This document shows positions 43,707 to 53,312 of a stretch of DNA of 64,000 bases, in pieces. The stretch is taken from NCBI GenBank assembly GCA_018401875.1, contig JAGYJZ010000006.1:62001-126000 (forward strand), in the 5' to 3' direction. Origin of the DNA: Salibacteraceae bacterium (lineage in GTDB: Bacteria > Bacteroidota > Bacteroidia > Flavobacteriales_G > Salibacteraceae). The position numbers and the translations under genes were made by a program. The notes beneath the pieces are model-generated. The model had not been told where the DNA came from, searched no databases, and worked only from the letters and a program-made list of their open reading frames with translations. Position 1 is the stretch's first letter. Each line of letters opens with the position of its first letter.

Positions 43707-44723
43707 CTAGGATGCAAAATGCCTCGAAGCGCTGGCTTTGAGTGGAATGCTGATCTTTTTTTCTTCGAAATTGTCAAACGATTGGTGGAGGTGTTTTCCC
43801 GGCCAATAATAAGAAACACTGCTCTGGATAGGGTCGTAGCAGGCTGTGTACAACGTTCCAAAGGCTTTTTCAAACGCGGTATTGTAGAGCGGTGCTTTCA
43901 AGAATTTAGCAATTATTGATTCTCGATGCTCGAACGGATTTGTGATGGCATACTCGAGAATGTTTCTTCGTTCAACCGTCTTGGTCATTGCAGCATAGTC
44001 GGGCCAGGTTATTTCTTCTTGGTGATTTGTGCCCACGGGCGAATAGGTAACCTGATTCTTTTGGCCTGGAATAAAATAGATCGTGGCGAAATTCAATGCT
44101 TTGTCGAGCAAGGTGACATTATACGCCATGTGCACTTTAATGTCTTTCAGTTTTTCGATGGCTTCAAATGTGTTAGAGCACGTTTCTAAGCAGTAGCGCA
44201 CCACCAATGGAATTCCAAAACCAGAGTGCGTAATCCTTCTTCCGCCAAAGGTTAATGAAGCCGTTAATCCGTCAGCGTTCATGCCATCCAATAAGCCCCA
44301 ATTGCAATCGCTCATCCCGATGATTGGCTTCAACCAATTGGTTTTGATAACTAAACCTTCAAAAAATCGAGGGCTGTAGTCATAGTTTCGAATCAGGGCC
44401 GGTGCATCTTTTGTCCAGGCAATTTGGCTGCAACCACTCATGTAAGGCGGTGGACAATACATCGAAAGGTACCTTGACGCTAAATCCGTGCCTCCCGCCA
44501 ATTTGCATAAATGCTTGTATGTTGCATTCAGTTCGGGGAAGTTTTTTTCGAAGGCAGAGGCTGAAGTAAGGAAACCCGCGCGCGCTTTGAGGCCTTCTTT
44601 CAGAAACCACCGTTCGTATGTCGGCCAAGTCTTAGCGAATAGATCACTCCATTTTGAGTCGTCTTCACTAAGGTCGATATTATTAATATTTACAAAAATC
44701 ATAGAGCCTCCAAAGGTATGCAC
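43707..44723 (-). CDS. C45-type autoproteolytic hydrolase/acyltransferase
   Basis: The 338-residue protein has the nucleophile-generating Cys in MSGCSQIAWTKDAPALIRNYDYSPRFFEG, typical of the C45/penicillin acylase-like Ntn family; the Cys is internal and would become N-terminal after autoprocessing at the Gly-Cys bond (~residue 91-92). The conserved NYDY and GMNADGLTASLTFGG segments match that family. These enzymes cleave or transfer acyl amides; the substrate is unknown. The start is the ATG at 44723 or the one at 44702 (MIFVNIN). It is divergent from the DUF349 gene. Confidence 0.8.
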   Translation of the reverse strand: MHTFGGSMIFVNINNIDLSEDDSKWSDLFAKTWPTYERWFLKEGLKARAGFLTSASAFEKNFPELNATYKHLCKLAGGTDLASRYLSMYCPPPYMSGCSQIAWTKDAPALIRNYDYSPRFFEGLVIKTNWLKPIIGMSDCNWGLLDGMNADGLTASLTFGGRRITHSGFGIPLVVRYCLETCSNTFEAIEKLKDIKVHMAYNVTLLDKALNFATIYFIPGQKNQVTYSPVGTNHQEEITWPDYAAMTKTVERRNILEYAITNPFEHRESIIAKFLKAPLYNTAFEKAFGTLYTACYDPIQSSVSYYWPGKHLHQSFDNFEEKKISIPLKASASRHFAS

Positions 44724-44872
44724 ATGATGAGGCTCATTGAAATCTTTTATTCAGGTGAATCGATTGTGATGCTGACCGACTGATGCCTGGTACATGAACT
44801 TTAGGCTAAGTATTGCCTTTCTCGGTGCTTTTCACATTCATAAAGCTATTTTTGCCGCCTAATTTGGTAACG

Positions 44873-46639
44873 ATGTCAAAACAAGAAATCGTAGATGAAC
44901 TTCAGGGTTGGGTGGCAGACGCATCTTTTGCACCAAACCGCGACCGTATCGAGCAGTTACAAACGGCTTTTAATGCGCTGAAAGAGGAGACCTTAAAGCT
45001 TCAAATGGCTGATTTTATGAAGGACCGGGAAGAGGCAAACGAGGATGAATTTGAATACAAGAACGAGCCAGAAGACGCGCGACTCGAAGAGTTAGTCTCG
45101 ATTTATCACGACAAAAGAAAAGCGATCGACAAACAGCGAAGGGATCAAGAGGCTGCAAATCTGACAGAAAAGCAAGACCTGATTAAGGAACTGCAATCGC
45201 TTATTCAAGATGAAGAAAACATCGGCAAGGCTTACAAGCGTTTCAATGCCATCAAGCAAAAGTGGAACGAAATGGGTCCGGTGCCAAATGCACAACGCAG
45301 GGATTTGCAGGCTGAGTATAGCCGATTGATTGAGTTGTTTTATTACAACATCAACATTTACAGAGAGCTACAGATCAATGACCTGAAAAAGAACCAAGAA
45401 CTCAAGGAAGAGGTCATCGAAAAAATTGCTCAGCTTGAACAAGAAAAATCAATCAACCAAGTCGACTTTTTGATCCATCAGTACCTCGATGAATGGGATA
45501 AGGTTGGTCCAACATTCCAAGAAGAATGGGATAAAATACGAGAGCGATTCAAGGTTGCGGTAAGCAGCGTATTCGATCGAATTAGAGAACACCGAAAGGA
45601 AGTAAAAGGCGAACATGAAGGCCACTTCCAACAAAAGAAAGAGCTGGTAGCTAAGGTGGAAGAACTTGCCAGTCATGAGCTTATTGACGTGAAAGACGTT
45701 CAGGCTTGGACCAAAGAAATCATTGATTATCAGAAGCAGTGGAAAAAAATTGGCTATGCAGGTAGAGGTAAGAACGACAAAGTGTGGACTGAGTTCAGAA
45801 AGGCCTGTGACGCGTATTTTGAAAAGCGAAACGCATTTTTAGAAACGAGCAATGCTGAATTCAAAAAAGCAAAAGAGCGTAAACTCGCTTTGATCGAAAA
45901 AGCCAAGGAGATTTACCGAGGTGATGATCGAACAACGATTGCCAATCAGCTCAAAGGCTTGCAACGTGAATGGCGCACTGCAGGAAAATTGCTGCCTCAG
46001 GAAGAATACAAGCTTTTCAAAGAGTTTAGAAAGTACTGCGATGATTTCTTTAACCGAAAAAAGAAAGAAGAAGATGCTTTTGTTGAGGCTGCAAAAGATA
46101 ACCTCAAGGCAAAAGAAGCACTGTTAACCAAGTTTTCAGAATCCATTAAATCAGGAATTAAAGAGAAAGGTGAAGCCATCATTAACGAGTGGCGAACCGA
46201 ATGGTCGGCCATTGGCAATGTTGAGCAGAAAGTAAAGGCAAAAGTCGACAAGGCATTTGAGGATGTGATCGGCAAAGCCTATGAATCGCTGGGTATTTCG
46301 AAGCAAGAACTGGCTAAGAAGCGCTTTGAAAGCAAACTCGAGATGCTTTCAACGGATGATAATGCTGAAGATGCACTTGTATCAGAACGCGATCGAATAG
46401 GCCAAAAAATTAGAGAAGTACAAACGACTTTGGCGCAGGAAGAAGGTAAACTTGATTTCTTTAAGTTTTCAAACGACAGCAATCCGCTCAAAGCAGAATT
46501 GCTGAAACGCATAGAGGCCGTGAATAGAGAAATCGCTGAATTGAGATCGAAGAAAAAGCAGATTGATCTTACGATAAAAGGAATGAAGAAAGAGGCAGAC
46601 AGCGCAAATGAAAATGAAGAAGAAAAGAGCGAGGGTTAA
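44873..46639 (+). CDS. DUF349 domain-containing protein
   Basis: The ORF begins 20 codons before the true start; MSKQEIVDELQGWV at 44873 is the Bacteroidota opening. The 588-residue product consists almost wholly of tandem DUF349 repeats, charged helical units of about 75 residues (such as LIKELQSLIQDEENIGKAYKRFNAIKQKWNEMGPVP, with a conserved W and P), predicted to form coiled coils. DUF349 proteins are cytosolic and of unknown function; in this phylum they are near-universal. A TATTTTTG box (44847-44854) lies 18 bp before the start and fits a -7 element. Confidence 0.88.
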   Translation: MSKQEIVDELQGWVADASFAPNRDRIEQLQTAFNALKEETLKLQMADFMKDREEANEDEFEYKNEPEDARLEELVSIYHDKRKAIDKQRRDQEAANLTEKQDLIKELQSLIQDEENIGKAYKRFNAIKQKWNEMGPVPNAQRRDLQAEYSRLIELFYYNINIYRELQINDLKKNQELKEEVIEKIAQLEQEKSINQVDFLIHQYLDEWDKVGPTFQEEWDKIRERFKVAVSSVFDRIREHRKEVKGEHEGHFQQKKELVAKVEELASHELIDVKDVQAWTKEIIDYQKQWKKIGYAGRGKNDKVWTEFRKACDAYFEKRNAFLETSNAEFKKAKERKLALIEKAKEIYRGDDRTTIANQLKGLQREWRTAGKLLPQEEYKLFKEFRKYCDDFFNRKKKEEDAFVEAAKDNLKAKEALLTKFSESIKSGIKEKGEAIINEWRTEWSAIGNVEQKVKAKVDKAFEDVIGKAYESLGISKQELAKKRFESKLEMLSTDDNAEDALVSERDRIGQKIREVQTTLAQEEGKLDFFKFSNDSNPLKAELLKRIEAVNREIAELRSKKKQIDLTIKGMKKEADSANENEEEKSEG

Positions 46640-46842
46640 ATCTTCTCGCACACCCATGGACCATTGCCTACGGTGTCTGTTTCGAGCTCGTTTATGAGTC
46701 CAGAAATGGTCCTGTCTTTTCCACATACATTTTTACTCACGGGGCCAAAATCTTCGGTTTGCACCGTACACTCATAGCACTTGTGGCAGGCAGACAACAC
46801 GATTAGCAGCGATGTAAAGCTTAAAAATATAGCGGACTTCAT
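46636..46842 (-). CDS. small Cys-rich lipoprotein
   Basis: The ORF has a likely start at ATG 46842, giving [31 protein letters not shown], a lipoprotein signal with lipobox SAC. The mature part of ~50 residues contains a CHKCYEC cluster and two further cysteines (KNVCGKD and PWVCEKI). Cysteine clusters like this are seen in small Bacteroidota lipoproteins that bind metal or form disulfides. The stop overlaps the DUF349 gene's stop by 4 bp. Function is unknown. Confidence 0.6.
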   Translation of the reverse strand: MKSAIFLSFTSLLIVLSACHKCYECTVQTEDFGPVSKNVCGKDRTISGLINELETDTVGNGPWVCEKI

Positions 46843-46902
46843 GGATGCAAAAATAAGATTAGGAATATTAACGCCCATTCAAACATTATATTCGCTCGCA
46901 CA

Positions 46903-47613
46903 ATGAAATTATCAGTTGTCATTCCTGCTTACAACGAAGCAAAAACAATCCATCTCATTCTGAGAAAAGTGCTGGCTGTTGTCTTAATCGAAGGCATCGA
47001 GAAGGAAATAATTATTGTTGACGATTGCTCCACAGACGATACCAAAGGAGCCATTCAAAGCTTTATCGCTCGCTACGATGACGGCAGCATTAAGTATTTT
47101 GAACAACCCAAGAACAAAGGTAAAGGGGCAGCCATCAGACGCGGATTTGAAGAGGCATCTGGCGATGTGATTGTTATTCAAGACGCTGATTTAGAGTATG
47201 ATCCTGAGGAATACAACATTTTATTGCGTCCCATTGTTATGGGTGCTGCTGACGTTGTTTACGGCAGCCGGTTCATAGGCGGTAACCCGCATCGAATCTT
47301 GTTTTTCTGGCACAGCATTGGTAATAAATTTTTGACGTTTTTGTCGAATATGTTTACCGATTTAAACCTGACAGACATGGAAACATGCTACAAAATGTTT
47401 CGAAGAGAGCTCTTACAGCACTTCACCTTAGAGGAAAACCGCTTTGGAATTGAACCTGAAATCACATCGAAGTTTGCGCGTATTAAGGATGTCAGAATCT
47501 ATGAAGTAGGAATTTCTTACTATGGCCGCACATTTGCCGAGGGTAAGAAGATCAATTGGCGAGACGGTTTTCGAGCGATTTATTGTATTCTGAAGTATAA
47601 CCTTTTTCGATAA
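46903..47613 (+). CDS. family 2 glycosyltransferase, DPM1/dolichol-phosphate-like
   Basis: The 236-residue protein has [23 protein letters not shown], the nucleotide site [13 protein letters not shown], the DxD in [13 protein letters not shown] and the ending [17 protein letters not shown] typical of bacterial DPM1-like enzymes. It probably adds a sugar to a polyprenyl phosphate. Length equals the family norm for the soluble form without a membrane domain. It starts 60 bp after the small lipoprotein's start (divergent) and its 3' end overlaps the remnant hydrolase gene. Confidence 0.92.
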   Translation: MKLSVVIPAYNEAKTIHLILRKVLAVVLIEGIEKEIIIVDDCSTDDTKGAIQSFIARYDDGSIKYFEQPKNKGKGAAIRRGFEEASGDVIVIQDADLEYDPEEYNILLRPIVMGAADVVYGSRFIGGNPHRILFFWHSIGNKFLTFLSNMFTDLNLTDMETCYKMFRRELLQHFTLEENRFGIEPEITSKFARIKDVRIYEVGISYYGRTFAEGKKINWRDGFRAIYCILKYNLFR

Positions 47614-48462
47614 ACGCAATCAGCTTTCCTTCTTTGGCCATTATTTTATGTTCTGCCAACCACGCGCGGAGCATACTGTTGAAACTTTCATGATTGTCGT
47701 AATTGCAAGCGTGTCCGGTATTTGGAACGGTATAAATGCTCGCGCGCTCTTTCAGCTCTCGTTTCAGATAAAAAGAATGGTAATGAATGACGGGCGAATC
47801 GTATTGGCCATTATCAGCATCACTGGATAGCGACCCGGTTTTAAATTTTGTTTGCGAAAAGTGTGCACGGCTGCATAGATCTTCTTGATTTCTGAACGCT
47901 GTATCATTTGAATGCTTTCCCTAATTATTTGTCGTGTATCAGGGCCGCCCAACCATTTATTGCCGCGCATAAACCATGTCATCATAAACGACAATTTTAA
48001 AAACTGCTTGATGGTAAGCTTGCCGAAGAGCCACATGGCAAGCCATTTGGGAAACAACACTGCGGTAATGGTTTTTTCGAGAAGGCTCAAACGCATTGAG
48101 GCCGAGCTACCAACAAGCACAATGCCTTCAACCCTGTGAGGTGATTTAGACGCAACGCATTGCGCAATCATCGCTCCCAACGAAAGTCCAATGATCGTAA
48201 ATTGATGAATGTTGAGGTCGTTGAGCAAGGTTATGACTGTTTTCGAGAAGTCTTCAACGTGGTATTCTTCGATCGGCTGAGGTTATGATTTTCCATACGA
48301 AGGGAGATCGATGGCAATGACTTGGTAATCTTTTGAAAACTCCCTTTTTTGATGCATCCAGATCTCAGAGTTGATGAATGCACCATGCACAAAAACCAAT
48401 GTTTTGCCCGTTCCTGATATGGTATAGTTTAACCCCAATTTGTGTGCAAAGTACTCAATCAA
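47552..48462 (-). pseudogene. alpha/beta hydrolase with an in-frame stop and a frameshift
   Basis: Read from TTG 48462, the frame gives FAHKLGLNYTISGTGKTLVFVHGAFINSEIW (oxyanion-hole HG) and VIAIDLPSYGKS, then a TAA, then continues in frame PQPIEEYHVEDFSKTV and FTIIGLSLGAMIAQ (nucleophile elbow GxSxG). Near the end, ANT is followed by a frame change: the expected tail, SPVIHYHSFYL ... NTGHACNYDNHESFNSML (catalytic His), is one frame over, as if one G was lost before ATT CGC CC. With both repairs, the protein would be about 300 residues and intact. Two lesions make real decay likely; one may be a base-call error. The tail overlaps the GT2 stop. Confidence 0.82.
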
Positions 48463-48605
48463 AACATTTACAACCTATTAATCTTAAGGTCACAAACAAA
48501 ATCGTTCTTTGTGCCGCAATGAAAAGCAAAGTAATAAGTTTAAACAGGAGTCAAAGCCTCTTCCTCATTTTGCGCGAAACCATCTAGCGAGAGGGGTTTT
48601 CGCTC

Positions 48606-48848
48606 TTGCATGCCGACACTCATAACTTCGAGATCGAGGCAATGATCGAATCGAGATTTAATGCTTCGAAGCACCTTAATGCACGCTTGATTGCCTCAGC
48701 TGTTGAAACTGAATTGGTGGTTGAAATTCGAAACATAGGTCTCGAATTAAAACCTTCTCGGAAAAATCAAAAGCGAGAAATTGAACTCATTCGAGCCTTT
48801 TCTAAGGCTTTAAAAATGATGGACTCAAGAGCTGCTGGTGCGGCTTAA
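48606..48848 (+). CDS. short ORF, possibly a protein of unknown function
   Basis: An 80-codon frame opens at TTG 48606 (ATG at 48642 would give 68 codons: MIESRFNASKHLNAR...). The composition is plausible for a protein: it is helical, charged and ends SRAAGAA. No motif or family is recognised. It converges on ilvE with a 4-bp overlap of the stops. The absence of a clear start and of a recognisable relative make it uncertain. Confidence 0.3.
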   Translation: MHADTHNFEIEAMIESRFNASKHLNARLIASAVETELVVEIRNIGLELKPSRKNQKREIELIRAFSKALKMMDSRAAGAA

Positions 48849-49909
48849 AGAGTCATATTCCAACCGTGGGTATCAGGATCAATGCCCTTCTTTATGCGAA
48901 GAAGTTTTTGTCCGATTGAATTTGAGATCACACGGTGCGCATTGGATGGCAAATCGTAGGTTTTTCCTTCAAAGGTCAGTTTTTCAACTTGGGCTGTAGT
49001 TGCCGCAGTCCCAACTCCAAATAATTCCTTCAAGGTTCCTGATTGGATTGCTTCAATAACTTCTACTGCGCTCACTGGGCGTTCTTCCACTTTAAACCCT
49101 GCTTCTTTGGTCAATTCCAAAAAGCTTTTTCGGGTAATTCCTGGAAGTATGGTTGATTTTAGGGGTGGAGTAATGAGCGTGTCATCAATCACTACCATCA
49201 TATTCATCGTTCCCGCCTCTTCGAGGTATTTATGCTCTTTGGCGTCAGTCCAAATCAATTGGTCGATGCCTTGTTTTTGTGCCATCATTGCCGGATACAT
49301 AGCTGCACCATAGTTTCCTGCTGCTTTTGCAGAACCAACGCCACCCAGCGCTGCGCGCGTAAACTCAGTTTCAATTTTCAGGTGCAGAGGCTTCACATAA
49401 TACGGGCCCACCGGTGCGGTGATGATCATAAAAGTGTACGTTTCTGAAGGGCGCACGCCTAACATTGCATCGGTAGCAAACAGAAACGGCCTGATGTATA
49501 GCGCACTTTCAGAATTATTTGGCACCCAATTTCGGTCCAAGGCAATCAATTGGCGTAAACCACCTAGAAAGATCTCTTTAGGCACTTCAGGCATGCACAT
49601 TCTCACGGCAGAGGCGTTCATGCGCTTCCAGTTTTCTTCAGGTCTAAAAATCAGGATGTCATTGCTTTCACTCTTGAATGCCTTTAAGCCTTCAAAGATC
49701 GATTGGCCGTAATGGATCATCGATGTAGCGGGTGATAAGCTAATGTCGCCAAAAGGTTGGATGCTCGCCCTTGACCAAGCACCGTTTTCGTATTTCGCGA
49801 TCAACATGTGATCGGCAAATACTTTTCCGAAAGGAAGGTTGTCAAAGTCTACTTGACTTAGTCTTGATTGTGAAGTGGGAGTGATTTCTATATCAAGGGT
49901 ATCAATCAT
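48845..49909 (-). CDS. ilvE: branched-chain amino acid aminotransferase
   Basis: The 354-residue protein is a class IV PLP enzyme, type 2 (longer form): FGKVFADHMLIAKYENG, SMIHYGQSIFEGLKAF, IRPFLFATDAMLGVRPS, the PLP lysine in GSAKAAGNYG and YLEEAGTMNMMVV. It transfers the amino group between glutamate and leucine, isoleucine or valine. The full length fits this class. It stands alone at the start of a minus-strand set, ~90 bp downstream of the bat operon's last gene. Confidence 0.95.
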   Translation of the reverse strand: MIDTLDIEITPTSQSRLSQVDFDNLPFGKVFADHMLIAKYENGAWSRASIQPFGDISLSPATSMIHYGQSIFEGLKAFKSESNDILIFRPEENWKRMNASAVRMCMPEVPKEIFLGGLRQLIALDRNWVPNNSESALYIRPFLFATDAMLGVRPSETYTFMIITAPVGPYYVKPLHLKIETEFTRAALGGVGSAKAAGNYGAAMYPAMMAQKQGIDQLIWTDAKEHKYLEEAGTMNMMVVIDDTLITPPLKSTILPGITRKSFLELTKEAGFKVEERPVSAVEVIEAIQSGTLKELFGVGTAATTAQVEKLTFEGKTYDLPSNAHRVISNSIGQKLLRIKKGIDPDTHGWNMTL

Positions 49910-50001
49910 GATAATTTATTGCTTTAAAGTTGTGACGAAAGTACGTCTTAAACATTGTAAAAATTTTAGACTGCCCGAGATAATCGCTTAATTTTCGACA
50001 G

Positions 50002-50769
50002 TTATATCTGCTCGATCGATTGATTTTGCAACCAACCTGAATTTCCATCGTCCAATCGAATTCTTGTCCAATCGCCTTCTGTGGCTAGTATTTCAACCTT
50101 TAATCCTTCATGAATCACGAATTGATCAGTAGCATTTATTCCAGGTTCGCTCTTCACAGTGATGCTTGGTGCGAACACGATGGCTTGCTTCGTATTCAAT
50201 TGATTGAAAGCAGAATTGGTTAAAAGTAGGGTTGCAATAGCAATACTGATCACAATGATGCCACCGATAAGCCCGAGCTGTTTCATCTTGCGGTTGTTAG
50301 ATGCTGAAAACAATGTGAACAAAGACGCTGACAAAAAAAGCAATGCAATGAAAATGATGGACCATGTGGTCACTGAAAAAGCAAAAACCAACGCATTCCA
50401 CCAATCCGCTAAAAAGACATTTTCAACGGGCGTTATTTTATCTGAAATGTAAGTGTTGGCTATCGAAAGGTTATACCGAGCGTCTTCATCGTCAGGAGCA
50501 ATTTTTAATGCCCGCTCGAAGTAGAGAATGGCTTCAGGGATTTGTCCTTGTTTGAAATAGGTGTTTCCGAGGTTGTAGAATAGCTCAGACGAAACCATTC
50601 CGTTCTGAACAATCTCGCTGTAAAGCACTTTTGCTGAATCATATTCGCCCGCTTTGTAGGCTTGGTTCGCTTCATCATAAAGGTTTTCGTAAAAACCCTC
50701 AGAAGCAGAAACGGTGTACTCCAATGCCACCAGCGCAAAAAGCAATATGATCAACGGTTTAAAGTTCAT
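50002..50769 (-). CDS. batE: BatE: TPR protein with C-terminal SH3-like domain
   Basis: The 255-residue protein has a signal peptide, TPR units (ANQAYKAGEYDSAKVLYSEIVQNG, YNLGNTYFKQGQIPEAILYFERALKIAP; residues ~30-110), two membrane helices (~120-180) and a C-terminal SH3-like domain (TVKSEPGINATDQFVIHEGLKVEILATEGDWTRIRLDDG-like). It is the last gene of the Bat (Bacteroides aerotolerance) operon and overlaps batD by 11 bp. The SH3 domain may bind peptidoglycan or another partner. It is an envelope protein. Confidence 0.88.
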   Translation of the reverse strand: MNFKPLIILLFALVALEYTVSASEGFYENLYDEANQAYKAGEYDSAKVLYSEIVQNGMVSSELFYNLGNTYFKQGQIPEAILYFERALKIAPDDEDARYNLSIANTYISDKITPVENVFLADWWNALVFAFSVTTWSIIFIALLFLSASLFTLFSASNNRKMKQLGLIGGIIVISIAIATLLLTNSAFNQLNTKQAIVFAPSITVKSEPGINATDQFVIHEGLKVEILATEGDWTRIRLDDGNSGWLQNQSIEQI

Positions 50770-52549
50770 CTTCCAATGCTTCGATGATTTGTTTGCTCGC
50801 AGCGAGCATTTCTTCTTTTCCGCGCACTACACCTGGTGCAAAACGCACCATTTCGCATTCGTCTAGCGCTTTCTTCAACTTATCTTGCGTGTGTTGAGCG
50901 ATTCCTCTTGCGCGCAATGCTTCTTCAATTTTTTCACGATTCAGCTCAGAAATGGGGATGACCAATTTATCAGAGATGTATCCAAAAAGCGCCAACGAAA
51001 TAGCGTTGTAGAAGGGTTCGTTTTCAGCGCCTATCAACTTCGTAGCCTTTACGAGGTGTTTTTTCGCAATTCCTGCAGCGCGCTTGCTTTTCATCCCTTT
51101 GATATCTGAATTCTGGGTTCTGAAAAAACCAAGTAGAAAAATAGACGCACCCATGCCCACAAATGGCAACGTTGACAGTGCGTAGAAGAGGGGAGACCGG
51201 TAAAATCCACCTTCTTTTCGCTTTAAGTTGGGATCTTCGGTTTTAATATAGCGGATGTCTTTGCCGATGATCTGCACATCTTCCTTTTTCGGGGCAATAT
51301 ATGCTGCGCCATTTTCAGTCATACTACCTGATGCTGACATGACTTGAAAGGTCAAAGGATCAGAAGTCAGTTTTTTATACGATTCTGACGCTGGGTCGAA
51401 ATAGGAAAAAGTAATGGGCTTTAATTTAAATTCTCCTGCATATCGAGGAATAAGCACATATTCAAATGATCGTGTTCCTCGCGTGCCGACCGCTGTGACA
51501 CTGATGTTTTGCTTGGTTTTTGGGTCGTAGGTCTCAAAATCGCTTGGGAATTCGATTTTTGGTAAGGTAATCAACTCTAAGTTTCCTTTTCCTGAAATTT
51601 CAACGCTGAGGTTGATGGCTTCGTTCACTCCAATTTCTGTTCTGTCAACGCTGGTTTTTAAACTGAACTCGCCAACAGCACCAATAAAATCAGCAGGCTG
51701 ATTGTTGAGTGGAAGCCGTGAAACTTGGATCTTTTCTTCGTTGCTTTTGACATCTAACTTCACATCTCTGAAACTTCCGAAAAATTGATCAAACATGCTT
51801 CTGCGCCTTTGCTTGTCTTGAACGCGGATAACCATCTCCATGTCCAATGACGGGATCAATAACTCGCCTGATTTCTGCGGAGTAAGCACCACTTTTTTCA
51901 TGGTGGCAACGGTGTATTGTTTTCCATTGACGGTTTCGTTTACCAAACTGGCGGATGGATCTACTTCTAATTCTTGAGCGTAAAAGCCATTGAATACAGG
52001 CCGCGATGATGCATAGTTGACAATCTGAGTATTCATGTAAAGCAAGTAAGTGGCTATGATCTGCTCGCCCACAAAGGCCTTTTTCTTATCGACATAGAGT
52101 TTTAAAAACAGGTCTTCTTGAGCATCGGAAGCACCGGCAGTCGGTTGATTCTGTTGTCCTTTTTGTTGCTGAGATTGTGCACGTTGTCCTGATGGCAGCA
52201 CCTTGACGCTGATCGGCTGTGACTCGATCGTTTTTCCCTTCACCTTAATTGAGGCAGGGCCAATGTTGAATTCACCTTCGCTCATCGCTCTGAGAATGTA
52301 GCTGTAAGAAACGCTGCTCGAAAAATTGCCATTGATCCATTGCATGCTCGAAGATTTGTTGGGGCCACTCAACAATCCAAAATCTTCAAACGATGGCGGA
52401 GTAAAGTTTGATCCGTCACCTTCAATGTCAAAACTCACCTGGAAGTTTTCGCCAACATTTACTGTGCTGCGATTCACCTTAGAAGTAAGCGTTTGAGCAA
52501 CGACACCCAAGCTCATCAATACAAGCGCTATGATCGATAATGTTCTCAC
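50759..52549 (-). CDS. batD: BatD
   Basis: The 596-residue protein has a signal peptide (to ~18, GVVAQ), then BatD-type Ig-like domains: VNRSTVNVGENFQVSFDIEG, YSYILRAMSEGEFNIGPASIKVKGK, VDKKKAFVGEQIIATYLLYM, and the YVLIPRYAGEFKLKPITFSYFDP strand set. A membrane helix at ~455-475 is followed by a cytosolic helical tail. It acts with BatA, B, C and E in the envelope; the family is linked to stress tolerance. There is a low-complexity Gln-rich linker at ~124-140. The start is ATG 52549, overlapping batC by 4 bp. Confidence 0.9.
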   Translation of the reverse strand: MRTLSIIALVLMSLGVVAQTLTSKVNRSTVNVGENFQVSFDIEGDGSNFTPPSFEDFGLLSGPNKSSSMQWINGNFSSSVSYSYILRAMSEGEFNIGPASIKVKGKTIESQPISVKVLPSGQRAQSQQQKGQQNQPTAGASDAQEDLFLKLYVDKKKAFVGEQIIATYLLYMNTQIVNYASSRPVFNGFYAQELEVDPSASLVNETVNGKQYTVATMKKVVLTPQKSGELLIPSLDMEMVIRVQDKQRRRSMFDQFFGSFRDVKLDVKSNEEKIQVSRLPLNNQPADFIGAVGEFSLKTSVDRTEIGVNEAINLSVEISGKGNLELITLPKIEFPSDFETYDPKTKQNISVTAVGTRGTRSFEYVLIPRYAGEFKLKPITFSYFDPASESYKKLTSDPLTFQVMSASGSMTENGAAYIAPKKEDVQIIGKDIRYIKTEDPNLKRKEGGFYRSPLFYALSTLPFVGMGASIFLLGFFRTQNSDIKGMKSKRAAGIAKKHLVKATKLIGAENEPFYNAISLALFGYISDKLVIPISELNREKIEEALRARGIAQHTQDKLKKALDECEMVRFAPGVVRGKEEMLAASKQIIEALEDEL

Positions 52550-53307
52550 CAGTCTTTGTCGATGTTTTTCGTTTTTGCTTGTTGCTTGCGCATTTTCATT
52601 TGCAGCATTTGGTCTTCATTTTTTGCCGCTTCCAACATTTGCTCTGCTTCCCGAGGTGATAATTCGATTGGCTTTGGCTGCGCTGGTTGTTGTTCTTCCT
52701 TTTTCTCGTCTGATTGATCTTTGTTCTGCTGCTCTTGTTTGTCTTTCTGCTCTTCGTTTTCTTGCTTGTCTTGCTCCTCTTTGTTTTCGTTATCTCCGTT
52801 TTGATCCTTCTTATCCTGATTTTCCTCTTTTTCTTGGTCTTTGTCTTGCTCCTGGTCTTTGTCTTGCTCTTCCTGATTCTGCTGTTGCTGCTTCATTTTT
52901 AATGCGTACGCCAAATTATAGCGAGTTTCGTCAGCCTTTGGATTTGCGCGAAGGGCGTTTTTGTAAGCATCAATAGCTTCATCAATCTTTTGATTTTGCA
53001 AATAGGTATTGCCAAGGTTGTGCAAGGCCTTCGCTTTTTTCACTTCGTCAGCACTGAATTCAGCCGCTTGTTGGAAATGCTTGATGGCACTTTCATAATC
53101 CTCTTTCCTGAAGTTGGTATTTCCCAAATTCAAATTACCCTCAAAAATATTCGGATCTCCAGAAAGTGCTTTCTGATAATACAACTGCGCTTGATCAAAG
53201 TCTCCATCCATGTATGACTGGTTTCCATGATACAACTGATTTTGGTGTTGTGCAATCACACTAAAACCAATGAGACTTAAGAGGTATGTTAAAACGATGA
53301 TTTTCAT
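52546..53307 (-). CDS. batC: BatC: TPR protein with low-complexity acidic/Gln tail
   Basis: Start at ATG 53307 (MKIIVLTYLLSLIGFSVIAQ, a signal peptide); the ORF track begins 11 codons earlier inside batB. After ~20 residues come TPRs (HGNQSYMDGDFDQAQLYYQKAL, LNLGNTNFRKEDYESAIKHFQQA, HNLGNTYLQNQKIDEAIDAYKNAL; residues ~22-130), then a long Q/E/K/D stretch (~140-225) and a short conserved C-terminus, with SPREAEQMLEAAKNEDQML. BatC is periplasmic and binds BatB. The acidic low-complexity tail is usual for the family in this phylum. Confidence 0.88.
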   Translation of the reverse strand: MKIIVLTYLLSLIGFSVIAQHQNQLYHGNQSYMDGDFDQAQLYYQKALSGDPNIFEGNLNLGNTNFRKEDYESAIKHFQQAAEFSADEVKKAKALHNLGNTYLQNQKIDEAIDAYKNALRANPKADETRYNLAYALKMKQQQQNQEEQDKDQEQDKDQEKEENQDKKDQNGDNENKEEQDKQENEEQKDKQEQQNKDQSDEKKEEQQPAQPKPIELSPREAEQMLEAAKNEDQMLQMKMRKQQAKTKNIDKDW

Positions 53308-53312
53308 TTTCA

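Noticed and set aside
48255-48300. Stop codon readthrough or recoding in the alpha/beta hydrolase (TAA)
   Set aside because: A second lesion in the same gene, the frameshift near the tail, makes decay the simpler explanation; TAA is also the least-readthrough-prone stop.
52714-52902. Plus-strand ORF made mostly of Val, Leu, Phe and Ile
   Set aside because: It is the antisense of BatC's Q/E/K/D low-complexity tail, and the composition follows directly from that codon use.
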